Part shown: piece by piece, positions 1 to 6,259 of the stretch
Numbering within the stretch: position 1 is the first letter of the stretch
Layout: each line of letters starts with the position of its first letter
DNA from: Polaribacter sp.
Lineage (GTDB): Bacteria; Bacteroidota; Bacteroidia; Flavobacteriales; Flavobacteriaceae
NCBI GenBank assembly: GCA_003537695.1
Contig: DPRC01000093.1
Span: 1-7,203, forward strand
Direction: 5' to 3'
Length of the DNA: 7,203 nt
Made by a program: the position numbers and the translations under genes
The notes under the pieces: model-generated
The model's database searches: none
Told to the model about the DNA's origin: nothing
Seen by the model: the letters and a program-made list of their open reading frames with translations, nothing else

Positions 1-77
1 ACTTCAGCGAATTTTAAAGAAACCGATATCCATACCACTCAATCGCCCGCTCTTTTGTCATTTCTTACAACAACTAA

Positions 78-479
78 AAAGTACTTTTATTATTTATTTT
101 GAGCATCCGTTTTACTTCTCGAGAAACGAGCAATGACGTTTCCCTAATAGACCCAATCATTGGAAAATGACAATTCGAGTCCATTACAACAAATGGTATT
201 GAACCAATAACTGTATGTGAAAGAATCACGCTTATCGACTTCTTTGCAGGTGGTAGTTCTGCAGACCTATAGTATTATAACGAAGAAGTGGCTTGTTTGA
301 GTGTTATTGCTGCCTTTACATGGTGAAGTTTAGGAAATTTGGTAAACCGCATTGATAATGACCCTGAAAGTAAAATTACGGTCGACTTTTCCTAAAATAA
401 CATGATGCTTTTTATCAGAACGTCAGAAGCATTCGTTGAAAACCCTTTCGATATTATGGCAACTTTTAAAAAAATATAA
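78..479 (+). pseudogene. Decayed lipocalin-like lipoprotein gene
   Basis: One + strand frame can be read from 78 to the stop at 477-479 with no frameshift, but it is broken by in-frame stops at 168 (TGA), 270 (TAG), 324 (TGA) and 393 (TAA). The sense stretches fit the small secreted lipocalin-like proteins common in Bacteroidota (Lipocalin_4 type). They run: a hydrophobic signal-like start (KVLLLFILSI, 78-107), then FTS followed by Arg where a lipobox Cys would be expected, a short polar linker, DPIIGK, a stop exactly where the GKW tryptophan belongs (TGG to TGA), SITTNGIE, a CE pair, then FFAGGSS, RIDNDPESKITVDFS, NNMMLF, and an ending in TFKKI. The start codon is lost: position 75 is a TAA and no ATG is in a suitable place. 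All three stop types occur, so recoding is unlikely. Stops at this density are not surprising in AT-rich noncoding DNA, so the case rests on the ordered motif resemblance. Bases 1-77 show nothing I can assign. Confidence 0.55.
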
Positions 480-515
480 AGACAAGCATGCATAAGAAGT
501 TGATTACAGAAGGAG

Positions 516-1133
516 TTAACTTCGTATACTCTGCTCGAAAGGAATTCTATTCACAATAGATCTTCCCAAGGTAACTTCGTCTGCATACTCCAACTCGTCA
601 CCAACAGAAATTCCACGCGCAATCGTAGAAGTTATAATATCGAATTTCTCTATTTGTTTAAAAATATAAAAATTAGTAGTATCCCCTTCCATGGTTGAAC
701 TGAGGGCAAATATGAGCTCTTTTACCTCGCCACTCTCAATCTTACGAACTAAAGATTCTATCTGCAGGTTCTGAGGCCCAATGCCTTCAATAGGTGATAT
801 TTTACCTCCTAATACATGATACAGTCCTTTAAACTGAGAAGTGCTCTCTATGGCCATCACATCCCTAATGTCCTCCACTACACAAACAACCTCAGAGTTT
901 CTTCTTGGGTTTTGACAGATATCACACACTAAAGTATCTGAAATATTATGACACTTTTCACATGTTTTTACATCATTTCTTACATGCAGTAAAGCTTCCG
1001 ATAAATATTTTGTGTGTTCCGAAGGCTGCTTTAATAAATGCAACACCAAGCGCAAGGCCGTCCGTTTTCCGATTCCTGGCAAACGAGAAACTTCATTCAC
1101 AGCATTTTCTAAAATTTTTGATGAAAAATCCAT
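516..1133 (-). CDS. recR: Recombination mediator protein RecR
   Basis: This encodes a complete 205-residue RecR, about the usual family length. RecR works in the cytoplasm with RecO (and RecF) to load RecA onto SSB-coated single-stranded DNA during gap and break repair. Visible domains in order are a helix-hairpin-helix ([11 protein letters not shown], residues 18-28), a four-cysteine zinc finger (C58, C61, C70, C73), a Toprim domain starting at VCVVEDIRD (83-91, with acidic E87), the EGDTTN signature (149-154), and the C-terminal [19 protein letters not shown] segment. The ATG gives the standard N-terminus about 17 residues before the HhH motif. It is transcribed away from the symporter gene, from a promoter candidate that nearly touches its ATG. 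Its 3' side faces the decayed lipocalin-like frame, 36 bases away. No key residue appears to be missing. Confidence 0.97.
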   Translation of the reverse strand: MDFSSKILENAVNEVSRLPGIGKRTALRLVLHLLKQPSEHTKYLSEALLHVRNDVKTCEKCHNISDTLVCDICQNPRRNSEVVCVVEDIRDVMAIESTSQFKGLYHVLGGKISPIEGIGPQNLQIESLVRKIESGEVKELIFALSSTMEGDTTNFYIFKQIEKFDIITSTIARGISVGDELEYADEVTLGRSIVNRIPFEQSIRS

Positions 1134-1138
1134 AACTA

Positions 1139-1170
1139 CAAATTTAACTTATTAAAGAGAAAAGAATCAA
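1139..1170 (-). promoter_or_regulatory. Candidate Bacteroidota-type promoter of recR
   Basis: Read on the - strand, TTG (1170-1168), 21 bases, then TAAATTTG (1146-1139) match the flavobacterial promoter pattern TTG-N17-23-TAnnTTTG at every defined position. Only five bases separate the -7 box from the recR ATG (1133-1131). Transcription should therefore start at or very near the ATG, which implies a leaderless or nearly leaderless mRNA. This is a pattern match only. Confidence 0.55.
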
Positions 1171-1226
1171 GAAAAAAGAAAAAGACTTCTAAAAAACATA
1201 TATTCGTGACACCAATTACAATTTTA

Positions 1227-2699
1227 ATGAAACCCGAATATATCATCCTCTTAATTGTTGCTTATTTCGCTGTATTGCTTTGTATTTCTTTCATCACAGG
1301 AAAAGCTGCAGACAACAAAACATTTTTTAAAGCCAATAACTCCTCCCCTTGGTATTTAGTTGCTTTTGGGATGATTGGCGCCTCGCTCTCTGGCGTTACC
1401 TTTATTTCCGTTCCCGGATGGGTAGAAGGCCAAAGCATGAGCTACTTTCAAATGGTCTTAGGTTACGTTGTGGGATATGCAGTTATTGGGCTGGTATTAC
1501 TGCCACTGTATTACCGGTTAAATTTAACATCAATTTACACCTACTTAGAAGATCGGTATGGGAAAAACGCCTATAAAACTGGAGCAAGTTTCTTCTTATT
1601 GTCTCGCACCATCGGAGCTGCTTTCCGACTATTCTTAGTGGCAAATGTGCTACAAATTATTTTATTTGATAGTTACGGAGTTCCTTTTTGGGTGACGGTA
1701 ACCATCACGATATTACTGATATGGTTGTATACATTTAAGGGAGGTATTAAAACAATCGTTTGGACAGATACTCTGCAAACTCTCTTTATGTTGGTCGCTG
1801 TAGGTGTTTGTATATATACCATTTCTGATGAAATGGAAATTTCGAACATCTTTACCTATGTTGCGGACAGTGAACTCTCCAAAACCTTCTTTTTTGACGA
1901 TCCGAGTGCTGGAAATTATTTTTGGAAACGTTTTCTTGCAGGTGCTTTTATTGCGATTGTGATGACAGGTTTAGATCAAGATATGATGCAGAAGAACCTA
2001 ACCTGCAGAAACCTAAAGGACGCACAAAAAAATATGTTTTGGTTTACGATTGTTCTAGTCATTGTTAACTTTTTCTTTTTAGCTTTAGGAGTTTTACTAA
2101 CAGATTACGCCCAGCAAAACGGAATTGACGCGCACAAAGATCAGTTATTTCCAATAATTGCAACCAAAGGAACATTGGGCTTGGCCACAGCAATTTTCTT
2201 TTTATTAGGTTTAATTGCAGCTGCCTATTCCAGTGCAGACTCTGCACTCACCTCTTTAACAACCAGTTTTAGTATCGACATATTAGAAATTGATAAAAAG
2301 AAAGACCCAAAAACACAAGAACATATCAGAAAGAAAACCCACATCCTTTTTTCTTGTATTTTAATTGCAACAATCCTAATCTTCAAATACTTTATTAGCG
2401 ACGAAAGCGTCATTGCTAAAATATTTACGTTTGCCAATTATACCTACGGACCCCTATTAGGTCTCTATGCTTTTGGCTTGTTTACCAAAATAAAAGTAAA
2501 AGATACAATGGTGCCTTTTATTTGTTTGGCTTCTCCAATCTTAAGCTATGGAGCAAATAATATTGCCTTGGCTTCCTTTGGTTTTGATTTTGGATTTTCA
2601 CTTTTAATCCTAAATGGACTCATTACTTTTGCAGGCCTATATTTATTTAAAAAACAAGAAACCAATACAACGCAAATAAAAAGAGGAGGTAGTCACTAA
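1227..2699 (+). CDS. Sodium:solute symporter (SSS family)
   Basis: This is an inner-membrane transporter of the sodium:solute symporter family, which couples solute uptake to the Na+ gradient through a LeuT-type fold. From ATG 1227 it is 490 residues with about 13 hydrophobic segments, the normal size. Recognisable signatures are GASLSGVTFISVPG (residues 51-64), YTFKGGIKTIVWTDTLQ in the fifth-helix region, and AAAYSSADSALTSLTTSF, whose paired serines (residues 335-336) correspond to the Na2-site serines of characterised members. I chose ATG 1227 over the in-frame GTG 1206: MKPEYIILLIVAYF looks like the usual N-terminus of Bacteroidota homologues, and the GTG overlaps a weak promoter-like box (TATATTCG, 1199-1206) that has no partner TTG. 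The earlier GTG would add seven residues. Substrate cannot be deduced from the sequence, and no neighbouring catabolic operon suggests one. The gene is divergent from recR and convergent with the DUF1338 gene. Confidence 0.93.
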   Translation: MKPEYIILLIVAYFAVLLCISFITGKAADNKTFFKANNSSPWYLVAFGMIGASLSGVTFISVPGWVEGQSMSYFQMVLGYVVGYAVIGLVLLPLYYRLNLTSIYTYLEDRYGKNAYKTGASFFLLSRTIGAAFRLFLVANVLQIILFDSYGVPFWVTVTITILLIWLYTFKGGIKTIVWTDTLQTLFMLVAVGVCIYTISDEMEISNIFTYVADSELSKTFFFDDPSAGNYFWKRFLAGAFIAIVMTGLDQDMMQKNLTCRNLKDAQKNMFWFTIVLVIVNFFFLALGVLLTDYAQQNGIDAHKDQLFPIIATKGTLGLATAIFFLLGLIAAAYSSADSALTSLTTSFSIDILEIDKKKDPKTQEHIRKKTHILFSCILIATILIFKYFISDESVIAKIFTFANYTYGPLLGLYAFGLFTKIKVKDTMVPFICLASPILSYGANNIALASFGFDFGFSLLILNGLITFAGLYLFKKQETNTTQIKRGGSH

Positions 2700-2720
2700 A
2701 AGTGCCACATCCTCTTTATT
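2680..2720. terminator. Bidirectional terminator between convergent genes
   Basis: AAAGAGGA (2680-2687) and TCCTCTTT (2710-2717) form a perfect 8-bp stem. It is continued by weaker pairing and closed by CAC/GTG (2694-2696 / 2702-2704) around TAAAA. On the + strand a T-rich tail follows (TTTATTCTATTC). On the - strand the stem runs straight into TTTTTATTT, a good U-tract for the convergent gene that stops at 2747. The left arm lies inside the last codons of the symporter gene and the loop overlaps its stop codon (2697-2699). Confidence 0.65.
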
Positions 2721-2746
2721 CTATTCTTAAACATTAAAAAAACTTG

Positions 2747-3565
2747 TTATTCAGCAGTTCCTTTTGGCTTCATATCTGTGCTTTCGAAGATTTTGTCTGC
2801 CGAACCTGTTACAAAACCAGAATACAATTCTCCATTCTGCATTGGGTGCCGAAAAGCAAACTCATAGTAACAAGATGTTATTTCTTTCGTTACTTCCTGA
2901 AAATGCACTGGAATCCTGTCTGCCAGAACACTGGATTGTTCTAAAAACTGTTCAGGAGAACCTTTAATTTCTCCTCCAGAAGTATTCATTTTAAAACCTT
3001 TTTCTTTCAGAAAATTATTTACCTCTTGTAAAGATTTAAACGTCTCTAATTTATTTACATCTACCGTAAAGTGGTTTGAGCAGAACCCATTAACATATAA
3101 CCAAGCGGCATACTCTGTCTCTGCTTGCAAACGTTCATACACCTCAAAACTAGGCTGCTCCCACAATCTTCCTTTAAACACTAAATCATTAGAATTAAGT
3201 GCCTCTTTAGGAATTGCTGAAATCATTTTTTTTACCTCTTCTTGCAATGCCGTAGAAAACTCAGCCACTTTTAACTGACTGATAAATACCCTTGGTAGAT
3301 TTTTATCGGTCGCATGCTCATAGTGTTTTGCATATAATTTTTTTGCTTCAAAGGTATACTCTCCATTTTCCACATAACCCGCTGCAATAAAAGGTTTTGC
3401 CAACACTTCAATGTTTACACGCGGATCGTCAAATGTTCTAAAGGCAACGTGATCGTTAAATATTTGGTTTCCTTTACTGGTAAAAAATTCATTTATTTTC
3501 TGCGCTGACGGCGTTCTTTCCGAATACTCAGCCCACAGTGTATCAAAAATTTTAGTTGTAGTCAT
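2747..3565 (-). CDS. DUF1338 protein, likely 2-oxoadipate dioxygenase/decarboxylase family
   Basis: This 272-residue cytoplasmic protein belongs to the DUF1338 family. A characterised member, HglS of Pseudomonas putida (YdcJ-like), is a non-haem Fe(II) enzyme with a VOC-like fold that turns 2-oxoadipate into D-2-hydroxyglutarate in lysine breakdown. The family signature NDHVAFRTFDDPRVNIE lies at residues 37-53. The expected metal ligands are present in order: H39 (DHVAFRTF), H165 (NHFTVDVN) and E235 (YYEFAFR). R43, four residues after the first His, sits where the HglS substrate-binding arginine lies. It is a short form, well under the roughly 460 residues of HglS but with an intact core. The start follows an A-rich sequence (CGTAAAAATG). 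No lysine-catabolic gene adjoins it, so the substrate is inferred from family only. It stands alone, divergent from the flavoprotein gene and convergent with the symporter, with which it appears to share a terminator. Confidence 0.88.
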   Translation of the reverse strand: MTTTKIFDTLWAEYSERTPSAQKINEFFTSKGNQIFNDHVAFRTFDDPRVNIEVLAKPFIAAGYVENGEYTFEAKKLYAKHYEHATDKNLPRVFISQLKVAEFSTALQEEVKKMISAIPKEALNSNDLVFKGRLWEQPSFEVYERLQAETEYAAWLYVNGFCSNHFTVDVNKLETFKSLQEVNNFLKEKGFKMNTSGGEIKGSPEQFLEQSSVLADRIPVHFQEVTKEITSCYYEFAFRHPMQNGELYSGFVTGSADKIFESTDMKPKGTAE

Positions 3566-3787
3566 TTTTACGTTTTTTTGGGTGGGGTAAAGCTAAATTA
3601 ATTTAATTTATTAGCAGACGATAACTAACTAATTTTCCGATATTGTCAATATTTTCTAAAAGAGAAGGATATTGCTGCTATTCTTACAGTATTCTAAAAA
3701 AGGCATTGCTACTTTTAACTGCTGTCTTTATATACCGTAACACTCTTTAAAAAGATAAAAACTCATTTTTTACTAAATTTATGAAAT

Positions 3788-3826
3788 TGATCTCTTTTAA
3801 ACCCATTATTGAAAACAATAAGATCA
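3788..3826 (+). promoter_or_regulatory. Nested inverted repeats just upstream of the flavoprotein start
   Basis: TGATCT (3788-3793) pairs with AGATCA (3821-3826), and TTATTG (3806-3811) pairs with CAATAA (3816-3821) around an AAAA loop, so the mRNA could fold right up to one base before the ATG at 3828. The stems are short and AT-rich and may have no function. The rest of the 3566-3827 intergenic region is AT-rich. It has one imperfect -7-like box on each strand (TAAATTTA at 3774-3781 on +, TAGCTTTA at 3595-3588 on -), neither with a partner TTG at the right distance, and no small gene that I can support. Confidence 0.25.
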
Positions 3827-3827
3827 G

Positions 3828-5015
3828 ATGAAGAAAACAATTTCCATTATTGGGGGCGGAACCTCCTCTTTTCTTTTGGCTGCCTTTTTAAATACTGAAA
3901 AGTATGAGGTCACTATTTATGAAAAAAATAAAACCTCAGGTAGGAAGTTTTTGGTTGCTGGAAAAGGCGGTTTTAATCTTACACATTCAGAAGCTGTTTC
4001 AGAATTAATTGAGCGTTACACACCAAATGACTTTTTAAAAGAAGCCTTATTGCATTTTACAAATGATGCTTTTATAAATTGGTTGCATGCACGCAATATC
4101 CCCACATATATAGGGACGAGCAAAAGAGTATATCCCAAAGAAGGAATTAAACCCATTACGGTTTTAAAAACAATTTTAGACCACTTAAAAGAGAAAGGAA
4201 TCCTTTTCAAATATGAACATACCTTTTCAGGTTGGGATGCTGAAAATAACCTTCTTATAAATGACAAGAGCATTATCTCCGATTATAGCGTTTTTTCTTT
4301 GGGAGGTGGAAGTTGGAAAATTACGGGTTCTAATGGTCTTTGGTTAGAGAAATTTGAGCAAAAAGGAGTTAAAACACTCCCCTTTGAAGCATCCAACTGT
4401 ACTTTTAAAATTTCGTGGGATCGAGATTTTCTTTCAAAACATGAAGGAAAACCTTTAAAAAACATTGCTGTTTCCTGTTTGGAAAAAAGACAAAAAGGAG
4501 AAGCTGTAATCACCAAAATGGGTTTGGAAGGAAATGCCATTTACAGTTTAAGTCCTCAAATTAGAACACAACTAAAGTCTCAAAAAAAAGCAGTAATCTA
4601 TATTGACTTTAAGCCCACTTTATCTTTAGAAACCATTAGTTCTAAAATTGTGAATTCAAACTTTAAAAACACCACACAGATTTTAAAAAAAGAGCTCAAA
4701 TTAACACCCCTTCAAATCGACTTATTGAAAATAAAGCTTCCAAAAGACCATTATCTAAATGCTCTTTTGCTTTCAGAAAGCATCAAAAAATTTCCTTTAG
4801 AGGTTTATGAATTGGGACTTTTAGATGAAGCTATCTCTACCGCTGGAGGTATTTCTTTAACATCCGTGGACTCCAACTTTCAATTGCATACAATACCGAA
4901 TCAGTTTTGTATTGGAGAGATGTTAAATTGGGACGCACCCACAGGTGGGTATTTGATACAGGCCTGTGCAAGCACGGGTGTTTATCTTTCCAATTATCTT
5001 AATAAAATTGACTAA
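3828..5015 (+). CDS. BaiN/HI0933-type FAD flavoprotein, PP_4765-like subfamily
   Basis: This encodes a 395-residue NAD(P)/FAD-dependent oxidoreductase of the HI0933/BaiN/YhiN superfamily, closest in pattern to the uncharacterised PP_4765-like flavoproteins. The N-terminal Rossmann dinucleotide site is IIGGGTSS (residues 7-14), with E32 as the acidic residue ending the second strand and binding the FAD ribose. It is followed by the family hallmark GRKFLVAGKGGFNLTHS (38-54). A SLGGGSWKITGS segment lies mid-protein, and the C-terminal FAD-binding signature GEMLNWDAPTGGYLIQAC is near the end. Length is typical and no signal peptide is seen, so it should be cytosolic. The third glycine of the usual GxGxxG is Ser14 here. 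BaiN itself reduces bile-acid intermediates, but that role should not be carried over: the reaction of this subfamily is unknown. pdxH follows 67 bases downstream on the same strand. FAD use by one and FMN use by the other is not evidence of a shared pathway. Confidence 0.9.
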   Translation: MKKTISIIGGGTSSFLLAAFLNTEKYEVTIYEKNKTSGRKFLVAGKGGFNLTHSEAVSELIERYTPNDFLKEALLHFTNDAFINWLHARNIPTYIGTSKRVYPKEGIKPITVLKTILDHLKEKGILFKYEHTFSGWDAENNLLINDKSIISDYSVFSLGGGSWKITGSNGLWLEKFEQKGVKTLPFEASNCTFKISWDRDFLSKHEGKPLKNIAVSCLEKRQKGEAVITKMGLEGNAIYSLSPQIRTQLKSQKKAVIYIDFKPTLSLETISSKIVNSNFKNTTQILKKELKLTPLQIDLLKIKLPKDHYLNALLLSESIKKFPLEVYELGLLDEAISTAGGISLTSVDSNFQLHTIPNQFCIGEMLNWDAPTGGYLIQACASTGVYLSNYLNKID

Positions 5016-5050
5016 AAACTATGTTTATCTGTGTCTGTACTCTTAAAATA

Positions 5051-5082
5051 TTCAGTATTTTTACTGTAACAAAATTACTGAA
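5051..5082 (+). promoter_or_regulatory. Competing inverted repeats abutting the pdxH start codon
   Basis: TTCAGTA (5051-5057) can pair in two exclusive ways: its CAGTA with TACTG (5062-5066) across a TTTT loop, or all seven bases with TACTGAA (5076-5082), which ends one base before the pdxH ATG at 5083. The two right arms are copies of TTACTG. The first fold would leave the start region open and the second would bury it. The geometry is visible in the sequence; a regulatory role is inference, and the stems are weak. No known riboswitch is recognised here. Confidence 0.3.
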
Positions 5083-5730
5083 ATGTCAAAAGACTTATCC
5101 AATTATCGTAAATCTTACGAAAAGCAAGAACTCTTAGAGCAACATTGTCCAGAAAGCCCAATGGAGTTATTTCAAACATGGTTTGCAAATGCAGACGAAT
5201 CCGATACTATTGAGGAAACAAATGCAATGAATATTTCTACGATTGGCGCTGATGGCTTTCCAAAAAACAGAATTGTTTTGTTGAAGAAATTTACTTCAGA
5301 GGGGTTTGTATTCTACAGCAATTATACCTCAGAAAAAGGAAAAGCACTGGAAGAAAATAACCAAGTTTGTCTTTCTTTCTTTTGGCCTGGTTTAGAACAA
5401 CAAATTATCATCAAAGGAAACGCCGTAAAACAAGCAGCGCAGGAATCAGATGCTTACTTTGAATCAAGACCAGACGGAAGTAAACTGGGTGCTTGGGCCT
5501 CAAATCAAAGCACCGTAGTAAGCTCTAGAGCCGAACTAGAGGAAAGCTTAACCTCCTTTGAGATGAAATTTAAGGAAAAAAAAATCCAACGACCAAAACA
5601 TTGGGGAGGCTATTTGGTAAAACCTGTTTCTATTGAATTTTGGCAAGGACGACCAAACAGACTGCACGATAGAATTAGATATCGTTTACAGAAAGATTTT
5701 TCTTGGAAAATTGAAAGATTAGCACCTTAA
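5083..5730 (+). CDS. pdxH: Pyridoxamine 5'-phosphate oxidase
   Basis: PdxH oxidises pyridoxamine or pyridoxine 5'-phosphate to pyridoxal 5'-phosphate with FMN and O2. It is the last step of PLP synthesis and salvage, carried out by a cytosolic homodimer. The 215-residue product is full length (E. coli PdxH is 218). Visible family motifs are RIVLLK (residues 63-68, FMN contact), the following FYSNYTSEKGKAL, FFWPGLEQQ, SRPDGSKLGAWAS (from residue 128), HWGGY (173-177) and WQGRPNRLHDR (187-197), whose R193 and H195 match the substrate-binding Arg and His of the E. coli enzyme. It ends in the conserved RLAP. The ATG gives an N-terminus of normal length, preceded by A-rich sequence with no Shine-Dalgarno. 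The gap to the flavoprotein gene upstream has no clear terminator or promoter, so co-transcription is possible. Every expected key residue is present. Confidence 0.97.
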   Translation: MSKDLSNYRKSYEKQELLEQHCPESPMELFQTWFANADESDTIEETNAMNISTIGADGFPKNRIVLLKKFTSEGFVFYSNYTSEKGKALEENNQVCLSFFWPGLEQQIIIKGNAVKQAAQESDAYFESRPDGSKLGAWASNQSTVVSSRAELEESLTSFEMKFKEKKIQRPKHWGGYLVKPVSIEFWQGRPNRLHDRIRYRLQKDFSWKIERLAP

Positions 5731-5743
5731 ATTTTTATATTTA
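5711..5743 (+). promoter_or_regulatory. Candidate promoter for sixA-ppx
   Basis: TTG (5711-5713), a 22-base spacer and TATATTTA (5736-5743) match the flavobacterial TTG-N17-23-TAnnTTTG pattern with one mismatch (final A for G). The -33 element lies in the last codons of pdxH. Transcription would begin near 5749, giving a leader of about 16 bases before the sixA ATG at 5765. Confidence 0.45.
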
Positions 5744-5764
5744 CCTCACAGAACTAAAAATTAA

Positions 5765-6253
5765 ATGAAAACACTCTACATCGTTAGACACGCAAAATCT
5801 TCTTGGGAATATACCGGAATTGAAGATATTGACAGACCTTTAAAAAAGCGTGGAATTAAAGATGCTCATTTAATGTCTACGTTTTTGTCTAAAAAGATTG
5901 ACAAACCGGATGTTTTTGTTACAAGCAGTGCAAACAGAGCTTTGCATACTGCTGTTATTTTTTGTGGAAAATTTAATTTTCCGCATGCAAATCTTCAAAT
6001 AAAAAGACAATTGTACAGTTTTAGTGATGGGTACCTTGTAAAAACCGTTCATGCCTTAGATGATGGCTTTAATTCTGCTATTATTTTTAGTCATGATCAT
6101 GGGATTAATACATTTGTAAATGAGTTTGGAAGCAAACCACTAGCGCATGTGCCCACCTGTGGAATAATTGCAATAGAATTTCAAGAAAAACATTGGAAAA
6201 ACATAAAAAAAGGAAAAACTATTTTAGTAGAGTTTCCTAAAAATCATACCTAA
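5765..6253 (+). CDS. sixA: SixA-like histidine phosphatase family protein
   Basis: This 162-residue cytosolic protein belongs to the histidine phosphatase (phosphoglycerate mutase-like) superfamily and has the size and pattern of SixA, a phosphohistidine phosphatase. The catalytic RHA motif is at residues 8-10 within RHAKSSW (His9 is the predicted phospho-acceptor). The second arginine is R58 (SSANRALHTA), and the second catalytic histidine is probably H110 in FSHDHG. That last motif is usually GHNPG-like, so the Asp-His pair is a departure that leaves the key His in place. The ATG starts the first beta strand directly, as is normal for the family, after an A-rich stretch. It lies 34 bases after pdxH with its own promoter candidate and only six bases before ppx, in the same frame. 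In E. coli, SixA acts on phosphohistidine proteins such as ArcB or PtsN-pathway components; the substrate here is unknown. The symbol is given by family resemblance. Confidence 0.85.
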   Translation: MKTLYIVRHAKSSWEYTGIEDIDRPLKKRGIKDAHLMSTFLSKKIDKPDVFVTSSANRALHTAVIFCGKFNFPHANLQIKRQLYSFSDGYLVKTVHALDDGFNSAIIFSHDHGINTFVNEFGSKPLAHVPTCGIIAIEFQEKHWKNIKKGKTILVEFPKNHT

Positions 6254-6259
6254 TATATT

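Noticed and set aside
14..61. Tiny - strand ORF (ATG at 61, 15 codons)
   Set aside because: It is too short, with no family or context support.
2..136. Open + strand frame of about 45 codons at the left edge, ending in TGA at 134-136
   Set aside because: It has no recognisable motif, it overlaps the decayed lipocalin-like leader in another frame, and it is short enough to be chance.
78..479. Stop-codon readthrough or an alternative genetic code as the explanation for the broken frame
   Set aside because: TGA, TAG and TAA all occur in frame, while the other genes in the window end at normal stops and read with the standard code.
496..523. GAAGTT/AACTTC inverted repeat across the recR stop, considered as a recR terminator
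   Set aside because: The stem is six pairs plus wobbles with a 10-base loop, and no U-tract follows directly on the - strand, so it is too weak to call.
905..1135. + strand ORF of 76 codons
   Set aside because: It is antisense to recR, whose domains and zinc-finger cysteines are all clearly encoded on the other strand.
2065..2437. - strand ORFs of 60-70 codons within the symporter region
   Set aside because: They are shadows of the symporter membrane segments, with no start context or family signature.
2744..2967. Two overlapping + strand ORFs of 66-67 codons
   Set aside because: They are antisense to the well-supported DUF1338 gene and have low-quality, Cys/Phe-rich composition typical of shadow frames.
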